Below, piece by piece: positions 11,209 through 19,583 of a stretch of 40,011 nt of DNA. Positions within the stretch are counted from its first letter, which is position 1. Every line of letters starts with the position of its first letter. The stretch is from Desulfurococcales archaeon (lineage in GTDB: Archaea > Thermoproteota > Thermoprotei_A > Sulfolobales > Ignisphaeraceae): the NCBI GenBank assembly GCA_028275745.1, contig JAPWUB010000003.1:1-40011 (forward strand). Direction: 5' to 3'. The position numbers and the translations under genes were made by a program. Under the pieces are notes generated by a model that was not told the origin of the DNA, ran no database searches, and saw only the letters and a list, made by a program, of their open reading frames with translations.

Positions 11209-11241
11209 CTTTAGCAAACAAAAGTGACACTGAAAAGCAAA

Positions 11242-11318
11242 GGGCCCGTAGCTCAGCTCGGTAGAGCGGCGGGCTTTTAACCCGTAGGTCCCGGGTTCAA
11301 ATCCCGGCGGGCCCGCCA
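11242..11318 (+). tRNA. tRNA-Lys (TTT), CCA encoded
   Basis: Complete cloverleaf with no intron. Acceptor GGGCCCG pairs with CGGGCCC, the discriminator is G and the genomic sequence continues with CCA (11316-11318). The anticodon loop CTTTTAA gives anticodon TTT. The T arm is CCGGG-TTCAAAT-CCCGG. It converges with tRNA-Thr about 300 bp away. Confidence 0.97.
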
Positions 11319-11624
11319 CATCACATAACTTCCTAGGACTCATATAATAATTATGCTAAACAATCATCTACCTTACACTTAACATACTTAGGCAAAAACC
11401 TAGCTTCAGCTCAGATCCTGTGTAGGATTTGAGCCTGCCTTTTTTCTCAGCTTTGAAATGCCTTCCACTAGCATTAATCATAAAGACCAAGAAAACTACT
11501 ATTAGAGGCTTTTCATGCCAAAGATTTAGAAGGTTCAAAAATTATTCATGAGTTTGCAAGCTTGAGAGCATTGTGAACCAAGATTTGACTAAAAATACTT
11601 AGAATGGAAAGGATTTCAATTGTT
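11319..11624. other. 306-bp gene-free gap between convergent tRNA genes
   Basis: No reading frame with coding character is seen on either strand. The only structured element found is the hairpin with a T tract at 11407-11445, listed separately. The remainder is plain AT-rich sequence. Confidence 0.6.
11407..11445 (+). terminator. Hairpin plus T6 tract, candidate terminator between tRNA-Lys and tRNA-Thr
   Basis: GCTCAGATCCT (11409-11419) pairs with AGGATTTGAGC (11424-11434) around a GTGT loop, with one G-U pair. The stem extends by two more pairs across a bulged C at 11435. CTGCC and six T follow directly (11440-11445). Read on the minus strand the same hairpin is followed after about 10 nt by five T, so it could act in both directions between the convergent tRNAs. 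Archaeal termination needs mainly the T tract, so the long stem may have another role. Confidence 0.45.
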
Positions 11625-11701
11625 TGGAGCCGCCGGCGGGATTTGAACCCGCGACCACCGGCTTACAAGGCCGGCGCTCTACCGAGCTGAGCTACGGCGG
11701 C
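11625..11701 (-). tRNA. tRNA-Thr (TGT), CCA encoded
   Basis: Reverse-strand cloverleaf, acceptor GCCGCCG with CGGCGGC, discriminator T as expected for archaeal tRNA-Thr, and a genomic CCA (complement of 11625-11627). The anticodon loop CTTGTAA gives TGT. There is no intron. I saw no convincing TATA box within 60 bp upstream. Confidence 0.97.
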
Positions 11702-11762
11702 TTCTAGTCAATTTTGTTTAATCGGCAGTACTTTTTGAGCTTTTCGTGTAATCTAATAGCGT

Positions 11763-12446
11763 ATGAAGAGCTTTTATACATGTATATCTGTAGTATTTTT
11801 AAGCTTGGTGCAACAATTGAGCAATCCTGAACTTGCCGAATATTTGCCTACATTTTATAGAGCTTATCTTCAGATATCGAATTTCATTTTAAACTCTCTC
11901 GCAGCAATAAAGCGTAGTCAGGTAGAGGCCTTCATCAATGTATTGGTTAAAGCGTATGAAGAAAAAAAGAAGGTGCTTGTTATTGGTGCAGGTAGAAGTG
12001 GTCTTGTCGGCAGAGCATTTGCGATGAGATTGAAGCATCTAGGCTACGATGTTTATGTGCTTGGAGACACTATAGTGTCGCCTGTTCATAAGGGTGATGT
12101 TGTTGTTGCCATATCTGGTTCTGGTAGAACAGCATTAATTGTGACAGCAGCTGAAGCTGCAAAGTCTGTTGGCGCAATAATTGTAGCCATAACTACATAC
12201 GTGGATTCACCACTAGCTAAATTGGCTGACATTGTTGTTGAAGTTCCGGGCAGAACAAAGTTGAGCACAGTTGAAGATTACTTTGCTAGACAGATACTAG
12301 GGATACATGAGCCCTTAGCTCCTCTAGGAACCTTATTCGAAGACTGTGCCATGGTTTTCCTAGATGCAGTAATAGCTGAGCTAATGCATAAGCTTGGAAA
12401 GGATGAAGAGGAGTTAAGAAAAATGCATGCAAACATTGAAATATAG
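11763..12446 (+). CDS. hxlB: 6-phospho-3-hexuloisomerase (SIS domain)
   Basis: Interconverts 3-hexulose 6-phosphate and fructose 6-phosphate; in archaea lacking the oxidative pentose phosphate pathway it works with hexulose-phosphate synthase, run in reverse to make ribulose 5-phosphate. The SIS core is [20 protein letters not shown], followed by [10 protein letters not shown] and the C-terminal [21 protein letters not shown], in which the Glu is the family catalytic residue. The frame opens at ATG 11763 (227 codons), but the first 15 residues look unlike the family. GTG 11808 is a better start, because CTTTTATAC at 11771-11779 would put transcription initiation only a few bases before it. 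No hexulose-phosphate synthase gene is adjacent. Confidence 0.88.
   Translation: MKSFYTCISVVFLSLVQQLSNPELAEYLPTFYRAYLQISNFILNSLAAIKRSQVEAFINVLVKAYEEKKKVLVIGAGRSGLVGRAFAMRLKHLGYDVYVLGDTIVSPVHKGDVVVAISGSGRTALIVTAAEAAKSVGAIIVAITTYVDSPLAKLADIVVEVPGRTKLSTVEDYFARQILGIHEPLAPLGTLFEDCAMVFLDAVIAELMHKLGKDEEELRKMHANIEI
11771..11779 (+). promoter_or_regulatory. TATA box deciding the start of the hexuloisomerase
   Basis: CTTTTATAC lies inside the longest frame. A start about 26 nt downstream falls near 11801, so the ATG at 11763 would not be transcribed, and the mRNA would be nearly leaderless at GTG 11808 (or TTG 11805). Confidence 0.45.
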
Positions 12447-12659
12447 AGCCTCTAGAAAATATCTAGGAAAGAAATATTAAAACGAAGAGGTAGAAGTACT
12501 GTAATTCATTTCCTTACATAATATTCAAATCAAGCTTTATCTTAGTACTTGAACACGTCTTTTCTTAAGTGCATAGTTATTGTTTAAGAGAGACCTTAAG
12601 TAAATTGCTGTAAAAGATGCCTTAAAAACTTTAAAAGAATTGAAACCTATGCCTAGTGC

Positions 12660-13745
12660 TTAGCCGAATAGCGCTGATAGTCCTTCTGCTAGCTGTTCTT
12701 CGCTTACTCCTTCCTTCTTCTCTTCCTCTTTCTTCTCCTCAGCCTTTGGAGCAGCTTGCTGCTGCTGTTGCTGAGCAGGTGCAGGAGCGCTTATGCTAAT
12801 TTGTAGACCTTGGGCAAGCTCAGGAGATTTCATGGCAAGAATCGATGCAATGGTGTATGCTCTTGCAAGTGCAAGTGAAATAACGATCGGGGCTGTCTCC
12901 TTTGTCACTATACCTACTTCAGCTGCTAACCTCTGTGCTCTTGTATATGCTTTTGCTATTGAGATCCTGAGAGCCATGGGTTCTGGTACTACGAGTTCTG
13001 ATGCTAATGCAATTGCTGATTGGGCTGCTGTAATGAACTCTTTTCTAAATGCCTCTATGTCAAGTGTTAGGTTGCTTCCGGGTATAACTACTCCTGCCTC
13101 ATAAGCAACTTTAATTACAGGTCTTAGGAGTTTTGGTGCTATGCCTAGATTATTGAGTATGGATACTAACTCGGGTGTAACTTCTAAACCAGGTCTTAGG
13201 AGTGTGGACTCCTTAGCAATCCACAGAACTCCATCCCTTACTTGTACCGGTATCTTCAGCTTCCCAAAAACACTCATTGCTGGACCTGGCTTTATATTTG
13301 TCTTCATAGGCGTTACTATTATTTCGTTATCTACTTTCTCACCTGGCTTTACCCTCCACCAAACCTTAATGCTATCAAGAACTCTCTTAGCCTCGAATGG
13401 ATTTAGATTTACAAACACCATAATGTTTGTGCCTTGTAGGTACTTAGCAAACTCCTCCCAGTTCTTCATCCCAAGCTCCTTCATAGCTAACTTAAGTAAA
13501 TTATTCTTGAATACCTTTACGACTCCTATACCTTCAAGCCTCTTTCTAAGCTCACTAACATACGATGATGGAAGGCCTGTAGAGTCAATAAGCAACACTG
13601 TCTTGTAGGAGAGGAGAAACTTTTTTGCTTCTTCAACTAAAGCCCTCTTCTCCTCCAATGATCTCCTAGTCCTAACCTTTTTACCTTCTCCACTTAAATA
13701 GGCTTTCTCAAGCATCCTCAATTCTTCACGTAACCTTGCTTTCAT
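12660..13745 (-). CDS. rpl10: Large ribosomal subunit protein P0 (L10)
   Basis: Stalk base protein that binds 23S rRNA and L11 and carries the L12 dimers. Length 361 residues: an L10 domain (about 25-125), the archaeal insertion (about 130-200), helical L12-binding spines (about 230-315), and a low-complexity hinge with six consecutive Gln at about 325-330. It ends in the acidic KKEGVSEEQLAEGLSALFG tail that recruits elongation factors. It follows L11 and L1, with 11 nt after rpl1. No L12 gene lies directly downstream in the 213-bp gap, although archaeal P0 is often followed by L12. Confidence 0.96.
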   Translation of the reverse strand: MKARLREELRMLEKAYLSGEGKKVRTRRSLEEKRALVEEAKKFLLSYKTVLLIDSTGLPSSYVSELRKRLEGIGVVKVFKNNLLKLAMKELGMKNWEEFAKYLQGTNIMVFVNLNPFEAKRVLDSIKVWWRVKPGEKVDNEIIVTPMKTNIKPGPAMSVFGKLKIPVQVRDGVLWIAKESTLLRPGLEVTPELVSILNNLGIAPKLLRPVIKVAYEAGVVIPGSNLTLDIEAFRKEFITAAQSAIALASELVVPEPMALRISIAKAYTRAQRLAAEVGIVTKETAPIVISLALARAYTIASILAMKSPELAQGLQISISAPAPAQQQQQQAAPKAEEKKEEEKKEGVSEEQLAEGLSALFG

Positions 13746-13756
13746 TCTGACTCCAC

Positions 13757-14422
13757 CTATGCTACCTCTATGCTTGGACTGCTTGTGGTTTTTACGTATA
13801 TCTTGGCAAAACCTAATAAAGGTCTTTTAACCTTATCCTCAATGTAGCTTAAAACGGTTAATGCATTTTCAACAAGATCGTCAAGAGACATTGTTTCTAA
13901 GCCTATCTTACACCCAACCCAGGGCTGTTCTTTCGAATGCAGCCTTGTTGTATTGCTGTATCGCATAACCATTTCGCTTAAGCTAGCATTTGGAGGGAGG
14001 GGCACAGGCACCTTACCTCTAGGACCAAGTGCAGGTCCTAGAACCCTGCCAGCCAAACCCATTAGGTCTGCTCTAACCAATATCCAGTCACAACGCTCTG
14101 CAATTTTCTTAGCAGCTTTCTTGTCTATCTTTGATAACTCACTCTTGCTTATAACCATTGCCGCGCCTGCTTTCTGAGCCTCTTGTACTTGAGCATCATC
14201 CACAACCACACATACATTAATCTTTTTTCCAATACCTTTTGGAAGTAGAACTGCGTCTCTAAATCTAAACTCTGGTTGCTTCTTGACATCAACATCCTTG
14301 AACGTTACAATAAGCTCTACACTCTGAGTATATTTCCACGGTCTCTTTGTTGCTAATGCGAGCTGGATAGATTTCTTCAGGGCATCTATAAACTCTGGAG
14401 ACTTAATGCTCATAGTGCTCAT
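13757..14422 (-). CDS. rpl1: Large ribosomal subunit protein L1
   Basis: Two-domain protein of the L1 stalk that binds 23S rRNA near the E site; in archaea it can also repress its own mRNA. Length 221 residues with the signature VRADLMGLAGRVLGPALGPRGKVPVPLPP and the opening KRPWKYTQSVELIVTFKDVDVKK. It lies between rpl11 (6 nt) and P0 (11 nt). I did not find a clear copy of the L1-binding rRNA motif in the flanking mRNA. Start is ATG 14422; three further Met codons follow within the first 12 residues. Confidence 0.97.
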   Translation of the reverse strand: MSTMSIKSPEFIDALKKSIQLALATKRPWKYTQSVELIVTFKDVDVKKQPEFRFRDAVLLPKGIGKKINVCVVVDDAQVQEAQKAGAAMVISKSELSKIDKKAAKKIAERCDWILVRADLMGLAGRVLGPALGPRGKVPVPLPPNASLSEMVMRYSNTTRLHSKEQPWVGCKIGLETMSLDDLVENALTVLSYIEDKVKRPLLGFAKIYVKTTSSPSIEVA

Positions 14423-14428
14423 AGACGT

Positions 14429-14938
14429 TCACCTGCGGTTCCACTCCTCCTCATACTTCTTAAACAATTCATCGTAAACACCTCTGTTAACTTCAGCCAC
14501 AACTTCTTTCGGATCCTTACCATCAACAGTTAAGCCTATTGACCTAGCACTACCGAGAATTGTCTTAACCGCCGCCTTTAAGCTCTTTGCATTAAGCTCT
14601 GGCTTCTTAAGAATTGCAACCCTTATCACGTCCTCAAGTTTAATATCGCCAACTTTCTTATGAGCAGGGTCGCCAGAAGGCTCTGAAGCGCCTGCAAAGT
14701 GAAGAAGAAGACTTGTTGTTGTTGGCAACTCTAGCTTTACGTCATACTCTTTCGTATCTAAGTCAACAATAATATTTACTGTTACTGTAAACCCTTTGTA
14801 GGGTTCTGTAAGCTTGTTTATTTTCTCAACAACTTCAGCCGCATTTAGACCTGCATCTGTTAGTGCAGGTCCTAAAGGTGGGGCTGTTGATGCTTTTCCT
14901 CCCTCTACCTGTACTTTAATGATTTTTATCCTTGCCAT
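14429..14938 (-). CDS. rpl11: Large ribosomal subunit protein L11
   Basis: Binds the GTPase-associated centre of 23S rRNA. Length 169 residues. The N-terminal domain carries [22 protein letters not shown], and the C-terminal rRNA-binding domain includes [22 protein letters not shown]. It is 5 nt downstream of spt5 and 6 nt upstream of rpl1, the standard archaeal order spt5-rpl11-rpl1-rpl10. Confidence 0.98.
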   Translation of the reverse strand: MARIKIIKVQVEGGKASTAPPLGPALTDAGLNAAEVVEKINKLTEPYKGFTVTVNIIVDLDTKEYDVKLELPTTTSLLLHFAGASEPSGDPAHKKVGDIKLEDVIRVAILKKPELNAKSLKAAVKTILGSARSIGLTVDGKDPKEVVAEVNRGVYDELFKKYEEEWNRR

Positions 14939-14943
14939 ACCAG

Positions 14944-15540
14944 TTACGCACCTTTCTTAACAGGTCTAATGTAGTCCACTGGAATCGTTATTGTGAGTGG
15001 ATAGCTAGCCTCTAAAATACTTAATGAAACCTCGTTTTTAACTTTATCAATTGCCACAACCCTAGCCTTCATACCCCTAAAGGGACCTGCTATTATCTCT
15101 ACCTCCTCACCTTCCTTCAGCAACTCTATAAGCGACTTGGGCTTCAATAGCGATTCTAGATCATCCCAATTAATTATCCCAGAAACCTTTCCCTTGACGT
15201 GCTTAAGACCTCTTGTAACCTCATAAACTATGTGAAGCCCTGGAACTTCGAGTACAACATACCCCTTTAAGTTGGGTAATGCTAGCATTGAGTATACCGG
15301 AAGATTCCTTGTTTTTACTCTAACCTCAAGCAGAAGCAATACGTTGAGTTCTTGACCTGCTGTAGTACGTATCGCAAAGAAGGTTGCTCTTGGTACAATG
15401 GCTTGTGAAGATCTTGGAGCTACAGCTTCGGGTTTCTCTTCATGTGTAGATTTCTCCGCACCTTCACTACTTTCTGTACCGATTTCTTCAACGTCTTTCG
15501 TTTCCGTCTCATTATTTACATCTTTCATTTCTTCCTCCAT
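14944..15540 (-). CDS. spt5: Transcription elongation factor Spt5 (NusG) with acidic N-terminal extension
   Basis: Clamps RNA polymerase on DNA together with Spt4 to raise processivity. The NGN domain starts near residue 52 ([20 protein letters not shown]) and the KOW domain covers about 140-198 ([22 protein letters not shown]). Residues 1-48 form an acidic Glu/Thr/Ser-rich extension that most archaeal Spt5 proteins, near 150 residues, lack. No ATG, GTG or TTG lies between this tail and the NGN domain, so the extension must be translated if the gene starts normally. It is 19 nt after secE, the usual pairing. Confidence 0.96.
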   Translation of the reverse strand: MEEEMKDVNNETETKDVEEIGTESSEGAEKSTHEEKPEAVAPRSSQAIVPRATFFAIRTTAGQELNVLLLLEVRVKTRNLPVYSMLALPNLKGYVVLEVPGLHIVYEVTRGLKHVKGKVSGIINWDDLESLLKPKSLIELLKEGEEVEIIAGPFRGMKARVVAIDKVKNEVSLSILEASYPLTITIPVDYIRPVKKGA

Positions 15541-15559
15541 ACATTTTTACCTCATCTAA

Positions 15560-15784
15560 CTAAACTAGTCCTAACCATAAGAGGAGCTGACGCAATGCAA
15601 ATACAATTGCAAACGCTGTGAGACCCAGAACCATGAATCCAATTAGAATCAGTTTAAGAACTAGTTTAAACTCTTCACTACTGGGCTTCTCAGCTAATTC
15701 TAACACCTTGGGGATATTCTCGAAAGCCTCTTTTAGGCTTCTAGACACTTTTCCTACCTCGAACAACCAGTTCGCTACAACCAA
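15560..15784 (-). CDS. secE: Protein translocase subunit SecE (Sec61 gamma)
   Basis: Single-spanning subunit that clamps the SecY channel. Length 74 residues: an amphipathic N-terminal helix (LFEVGKVSRSLKEAFENIPK), a charged linker with KPSSEEFKLVLKL, and one membrane segment at about 46-72 (ILIGFMVLGLTAFAIVFALR). Both the length and the position between ftsY and spt5 are typical. Grouping SecE with FtsY here ties protein export to the ribosomal cluster. Confidence 0.94.
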   Translation of the reverse strand: MVVANWLFEVGKVSRSLKEAFENIPKVLELAEKPSSEEFKLVLKLILIGFMVLGLTAFAIVFALRQLLLWLGLV

Positions 15785-15816
15785 TACCGAGTTACATTAT
15801 ATTGCTTTTTTTTTAT

Positions 15817-16743
15817 CTACTTAAAAAGCATTTTAAGTACTATCTCAGGATCATACTCAATTAAGTCTTCATATTGTTGCCCAACACCGAGGTAGGCTAT
15901 AGGCTTACCCACACCAACGATAACAGATAAAGCTGTACCACCATTTGCATCAGCATCTATTTTAGTTAAAATAACTGTATCAACACCTACAGCCTCATCA
16001 AACCTCTTTACCTGCTCAAGAGCATCATTGCCTGTTAACGCGTCTAAAACTAGGATCTTTAGATGTGGTTTAACAACTCTTACAACCTTTCTGAGCTCGT
16101 TCATGAGATCCTCATCTATATGCATTCTACCCGCAGTATCAATTAGTGCAACATCAAACCCACGCTTCTTAGCATAAAGAATTCCATCGAGAGCTGTAGC
16201 CGCCGGATCTGCACCATACTTTCCCCCAATAAAATCTACAGCTATTCTCTCTGCATGTTTCCTTAGCTGCTCCTGTGCACCAGCCCTAAAGGTATCTGCA
16301 GCGATAACAATTGGTTTGAGATTTGCTTGCTTTAGCTTATAAGCAACTTTTGCAATAGTCGTCGTCTTACCAACGCCATTGATGCCCATAAAAAGCAGTT
16401 TTACAGGGCGTTCCTGCGGCAGTACAGAGCTTACAAAGTTCAGTAGATTAAATCCCGATGCGGAGGAAAGTATTGTAAGTATAGATTGCTGAACATGATC
16501 CTCAACAAACTTCTGAGCGTCCTCACCTCTCCTAATTTTTAGTGTTTCCAGCCTTTTTCTCATGTCATCCACAATTTTCTCGGCAACCTCATATGCAACA
16601 TCAGCCTCTAGCAACTTCATGAAAAGCTCATTAGTGTAATTTTCAATCTCTTTTTCGCTCAGTTCCCTATAAAGAATAGCGTCCTGAACTTTATTAACTA
16701 CTTCTTGAAAAATTTTCTTAAGCTTACCAAACAAAGCATTCAA
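15817..16743 (-). CDS. ftsY: Signal recognition particle receptor FtsY
   Basis: SRP-type GTPase that docks ribosome-nascent chain complexes at the membrane. The N domain covers about 1-100. The G domain has the P-loop GINGVGKTT (120-128), DTFRAGAQEQLRKHA (150-164), DTAGR (202-206) and TKIDADANGG (260-269). Length 308 residues; the N-terminal acidic A domain is very short, as is common in archaea. It lies 14 nt after the prefoldin alpha gene and 32 nt before secE. Confidence 0.97.
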   Translation of the reverse strand: MNALFGKLKKIFQEVVNKVQDAILYRELSEKEIENYTNELFMKLLEADVAYEVAEKIVDDMRKRLETLKIRRGEDAQKFVEDHVQQSILTILSSASGFNLLNFVSSVLPQERPVKLLFMGINGVGKTTTIAKVAYKLKQANLKPIVIAADTFRAGAQEQLRKHAERIAVDFIGGKYGADPAATALDGILYAKKRGFDVALIDTAGRMHIDEDLMNELRKVVRVVKPHLKILVLDALTGNDALEQVKRFDEAVGVDTVILTKIDADANGGTALSVIVGVGKPIAYLGVGQQYEDLIEYDPEIVLKMLFK

Positions 16744-16757
16744 CCCAGCACATGAAC

Positions 16758-17213
16758 CTACTTCTTGACCTCTTCAGCGCCTTGAAGAGCTACTACATAC
16801 TCCTGAATCTTTCTCTGTAGTTGCGCATATATGTCATTTAATCTCTTAAGCTCAGCCTCTGTCTGCTTCAAAGACTCTGTCAACTCCTTCTCATATTCTA
16901 TAAGAATCTTCTTAGCGCTTTCTATTGGTACCGTAGCATAGTAATCTTTGCCTATCCTAACTGTTGCCTCATCATTTGAAAGTATCTGTACTTTAATAAA
17001 GACGTAGCCGTTCCTATCTAGAGCTGCTAAAACAGTTTTCTCACTAATCTTCTGTATATTGCTTAGCGTTTCGTAAGCCATTCTTATTTCTTGAATCTCA
17101 GACGCTATGGCAAGAGACCTTGACTGTACAAGCCTTATAGCTTCGCGAAGCTCATCTAGTTGAAGCAGTAGTTTCTGTAATGCTTCCTCAATTTTTTCCT
17201 TATCTGAAGCCAT
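16758..17213 (-). CDS. pfdA: Prefoldin alpha subunit
   Basis: Subunit of the hexameric chaperone that hands unfolded proteins to the thermosome. Length 151 residues: two long coiled-coil helices (about 1-50 and 105-150) joined by the beta-hairpin insert typical of the alpha class (residues about 60-100, with NGYVFIKVQILSNDEATVRIG). Its ATG overlaps the stop of rpl18a by one base. The pairing with rpl18a, aIF6 and ftsY is conserved in archaea. Confidence 0.93.
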   Translation of the reverse strand: MASDKEKIEEALQKLLLQLDELREAIRLVQSRSLAIASEIQEIRMAYETLSNIQKISEKTVLAALDRNGYVFIKVQILSNDEATVRIGKDYYATVPIESAKKILIEYEKELTESLKQTEAELKRLNDIYAQLQRKIQEYVVALQGAEEVKK

Positions 17214-17473
17214 TAAATCACCATTCTAGTGAGTGAGGCAAGATCGCGTACATACCTATTTTCAGCTTTTTCTGGCGGTATCTCAGAGACCTTGAACACC
17301 TTTATATTGCTTCTCTTCACCTTATGTCTGCTACCTAGGAGAGAATAGACAAGTTCAAGTGCTTGTTTTTCATTTAATGCTCTAACTTCAACTACGAACT
17401 TCTGCCATCTAGGTAATTTATCTACGCCTATTAACATTACCCCCTCTATCCTATACACCTTCACTTCATTCAT
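17213..17473 (-). CDS. rpl18a: Large ribosomal subunit protein L18a (LX/L20a)
   Basis: Archaeal/eukaryotic large-subunit protein; 86 residues. The family pattern is YRIEGVMLIGVDKLPRWQKFVVEVRALNEKQALELVYSLLGSRHKVKRSNIKV. It overlaps aIF6 upstream and prefoldin alpha downstream by a single base each, so the three are probably translated as a coupled unit. Confidence 0.95.
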   Translation of the reverse strand: MNEVKVYRIEGVMLIGVDKLPRWQKFVVEVRALNEKQALELVYSLLGSRHKVKRSNIKVFKVSEIPPEKAENRYVRDLASLTRMVI

Positions 17474-18147
17474 TATCTTGCACCTCCAAACATTTTACTT
17501 ATCCTAAGTATCTCAGGACCGGTAGTCCTTTCACCGACTAGTAGACCTTTAGAGTTTCCAACAAGACCTGACTTAATAAACCCAACTCCGAAGTTGACTG
17601 TACCAACATCAAAAGGAACTTCAAAAATATCTGATAAAAACTCTAATTCCTTCTCCGTAGTCTCTGGATGAGCTAGACCCGCAACATTGTTTACATAAGC
17701 GGCTGAACCAACTGTTGTAAGCCCCGCTATTGTGCCTTTTTCAACAGTTTCGACTTGAAGTACATCGATTATCGGCTTCTTAAGTTCATCAAATGCTTCA
17801 GGGCTTACTAAAGCAGCTTTATCGTTGACAAGCACAATATTTCCTAATGCTGTATACTTAGTCTTTACCACAGCTATGTTAATATCCAGGCTTCTTTTTA
17901 TATTGAGAAGTTCATACTCCTTAGTTATTGGGGGTAGGAGAAGCCCTTTATTGTTACCTACAACAAATATTCCTATAAGCCCTGTATCCCCTATAGACAC
18001 CTTTACTACAGGTGTCTGTAGAATTCTTGACACAAAATCGCAGAATTTTTCATCTGCATCGTAAGGAACTAGCGTGAAAAGGTCATTAGCAAAAATGTAT
18101 ACACCTATATGTGGATTGCCTCTAAAAGTCAGCTTCTCAATTATCAC
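17473..18147 (-). CDS. eif6: Translation initiation factor aIF6
   Basis: Anti-association factor that binds the 50S subunit and keeps it from joining 30S. Length 224 residues with the fivefold pseudo-repeat of the pentein fold, seen as recurring N-K/R-G-L or N-D/N-x-A/G segments: VGNNKGLLLPPITKEYEL, VNDKAALVSPEAFDEL, VNNVAGLAHPETTEKEL and VGNSKGLLVGERTTGPEI. It lies 8 nt after rpl31e, as in most archaeal genomes. Confidence 0.97.
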   Translation of the reverse strand: MIIEKLTFRGNPHIGVYIFANDLFTLVPYDADEKFCDFVSRILQTPVVKVSIGDTGLIGIFVVGNNKGLLLPPITKEYELLNIKRSLDINIAVVKTKYTALGNIVLVNDKAALVSPEAFDELKKPIIDVLQVETVEKGTIAGLTTVGSAAYVNNVAGLAHPETTEKELEFLSDIFEVPFDVGTVNFGVGFIKSGLVGNSKGLLVGERTTGPEILRISKMFGGAR

Positions 18148-18155
18148 TATTTGCT

Positions 18156-18428
18156 CTACCTCTTCACCTCAACAGCAAGACTTGCCTTGAACACGCCACT
18201 ATCTATCTTTGTAACCTTTATTGCTATCCTTCTAGGTGGTTTCTCAATTTTTCTCTTGAATATGTAGTGACTTATTAGCGGGTCTAGTAATACTTTGCCT
18301 CCTAGGTGTCGAGTCAGCAGTTTTCTGATATAACGAATTGCCCTTTTTCCTCTATCCCTCCTACTACCAGCTCTATATACATGTCTAAGATGGATAATGT
18401 ATAGACCTTCAGATTTCTCCTGAGGCAT
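18156..18428 (-). CDS. rpl31e: Large ribosomal subunit protein L31e
   Basis: Protein near the polypeptide exit tunnel. Length 90 residues with the family features YIIHLRHVYRAGSRRDRGKRAIRYIRKLLTRHLG and LISHYIFKRKIEKPPRRIAIKVTKID. The gene starts 11 nt after the end of rpl39e. Adjacency of rpl39e, rpl31e and eif6 is a standard archaeal arrangement. Confidence 0.97.
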   Translation of the reverse strand: MPQEKSEGLYIIHLRHVYRAGSRRDRGKRAIRYIRKLLTRHLGGKVLLDPLISHYIFKRKIEKPPRRIAIKVTKIDSGVFKASLAVEVKR

Positions 18429-18439
18429 TGGTTACAGCC

Positions 18440-18598
18440 CTAAACATCTTCTAGCTTTGATCTACGCCAATGTCTCAGTCTGTACGGTCTTAAAACCCTT
18501 CTTCTGGTCTTCACAGTTACCCATACTGGAACAGGCTGGTTTGATTTTTCTCTATTTATGAGCCTAAGCTTCTTTGCTAAAGGTTTATAGTGTGCCAT
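18440..18598 (-). CDS. rpl39e: Large ribosomal subunit protein L39e
   Basis: A 52-residue basic protein that lines the exit tunnel. Translating from ATG 18598 gives MAHYKPLAKKLRLINREK, then NQPVPVWVTVKTRRRVLRPY and a C-terminal LRHWRRSKLEDV before TAG at 18442-18440. The RHWRRSKL end and the PVWV segment are diagnostic. It lies 12 nt after the PDCD5-like gene. Confidence 0.96.
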   Translation of the reverse strand: MAHYKPLAKKLRLINREKSNQPVPVWVTVKTRRRVLRPYRLRHWRRSKLEDV

Positions 18599-18610
18599 AA
18601 TGATCCCCAC

Positions 18611-19018
18611 CTACTTTTCTCTAATGCTAATCCTAAACTCTCTCCTTGTCTTCTCATATATTTCTGCCAAAATATCCCTTAGCTCCTCATCGGTTAGAGG
18701 TCTTGTTATCCTGCCCTGTAGAGCTAAAGCTATAAGCCTATCTTCCACAGCTTTTGCTATTTCAGGTCTTACCAGCTTTATATTAGCTAGCCTTTCTCTA
18801 GCTTCAGGCGTGAGTATGGCCCTCAAAATCTCCTGCCTCCTAGCCTCTTCCTCCAACCGCTTCTTTCTAAGCTCTGCCTCCCTAGCCCTTGCCAACATCT
18901 CTTGGTACCTCTTTGCTAACAAAGCTTCTAGCTCCTCATCACCGACTTCCGAATCGTATGGAAGCTCCTCATCATACATTACGTTACACCCATTATAAGC
19001 CTTTGCCTTAACTCTCAC
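18611..19018 (-). CDS. PDCD5-family DNA-binding protein
   Basis: Member of the archaeal family related to human PDCD5 (TFAR19), described as double-stranded DNA-binding. Length 135 residues: an acidic N-terminus (about 1-28), a long charged helix (EALLAKRYQEMLARAREAELRKKRLEEEARRQEILRAIL, about 30-68) and the conserved three-helix core (LTPEARERLANIKLVRPEIAKAVEDRLIALALQGRI) ending in DILAEIYEKTRREFRI. It sits between rps19e and rpl39e, its usual neighbours. The cellular role in archaea is not settled. Confidence 0.9.
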   Translation of the reverse strand: MRVKAKAYNGCNVMYDEELPYDSEVGDEELEALLAKRYQEMLARAREAELRKKRLEEEARRQEILRAILTPEARERLANIKLVRPEIAKAVEDRLIALALQGRITRPLTDEELRDILAEIYEKTRREFRISIREK

Positions 19019-19045
19019 CTAAAGTAAAATGTCTAGAAAGCCTAA

Positions 19046-19546
19046 TTAACTTGATGAAGCAGAAGATGACGATAATAAAGACTTAGGTGCATACTTAACT
19101 AGTTCTGGCCGTGACTTCACCAATTCTTTAAAGATTTCGAAAGCTATTCTATCTAACAATCTCCTACCTTCATCCGTCAAAACTCTACCCTTTCCCTCAA
19201 CCTTCTTAACCAGCCCAGCTCTCTCAAGCTGTTGCAAAATCTTTCTTATGTGCGACCCTCCACATTTTCTAAAGTGTGGTGGCGCAGAACCCCTTCGCTT
19301 TAAACCACCAAACATAACTCTAAATGTTTCAATTCCTATTGGCTCGCTTGCTAAGTAAAGCTTTCTTAGTACTGCAGCTGCTCTAATGTACCACCAGTCG
19401 GGATCGTCAGGCACACGCTCTCTGTGGGATCCTGTCTTAACAAAGAAAGCCCACTGTGGTGGTCTTACAGCTGTTACATTATTCTTTAGATATTCTGCAA
19501 GCCTTTGGATAAGCATGTCTGCAGGCACATCCCTTACTGTGACCAT
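19046..19546 (-). CDS. rps19e: Small ribosomal subunit protein S19e
   Basis: Archaeal/eukaryotic 30S protein with a winged-helix fold, needed for 30S maturation. Length 166 residues, with TVRDVPADMLIQRLAEYLKNN, the conserved PPQWAFFVKTGSHRERVPDDPDWWYIRAAAVLRKLYL and GSHIRKILQQLERAGLVKK. It ends in a Ser-rich tail of about nine residues not usual for the family. It lies 37 nt after the YhbY-like gene. Confidence 0.97.
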   Translation of the reverse strand: MVTVRDVPADMLIQRLAEYLKNNVTAVRPPQWAFFVKTGSHRERVPDDPDWWYIRAAAVLRKLYLASEPIGIETFRVMFGGLKRRGSAPPHFRKCGGSHIRKILQQLERAGLVKKVEGKGRVLTDEGRRLLDRIAFEIFKELVKSRPELVKYAPKSLLSSSSASSS

Positions 19547-19583
19547 GTTGCATTACCATTAATCTAGACTTTTGTTCTTATCC

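Noticed and set aside
12751-12776. Run of CTG/CAG triplets within P0
   Set aside because: It encodes the short poly-Gln hinge of the stalk protein and is in frame; such low-complexity hinges are normal in archaeal P0.
13141-13608. 155-codon open frame on the plus strand opposite P0
   Set aside because: It mirrors the well-conserved ribosomal protein gene, has a Ser/Thr/Phe-rich shadow composition and no family match. The same applies to the other plus-strand frames opposite the rpo and ribosomal genes.
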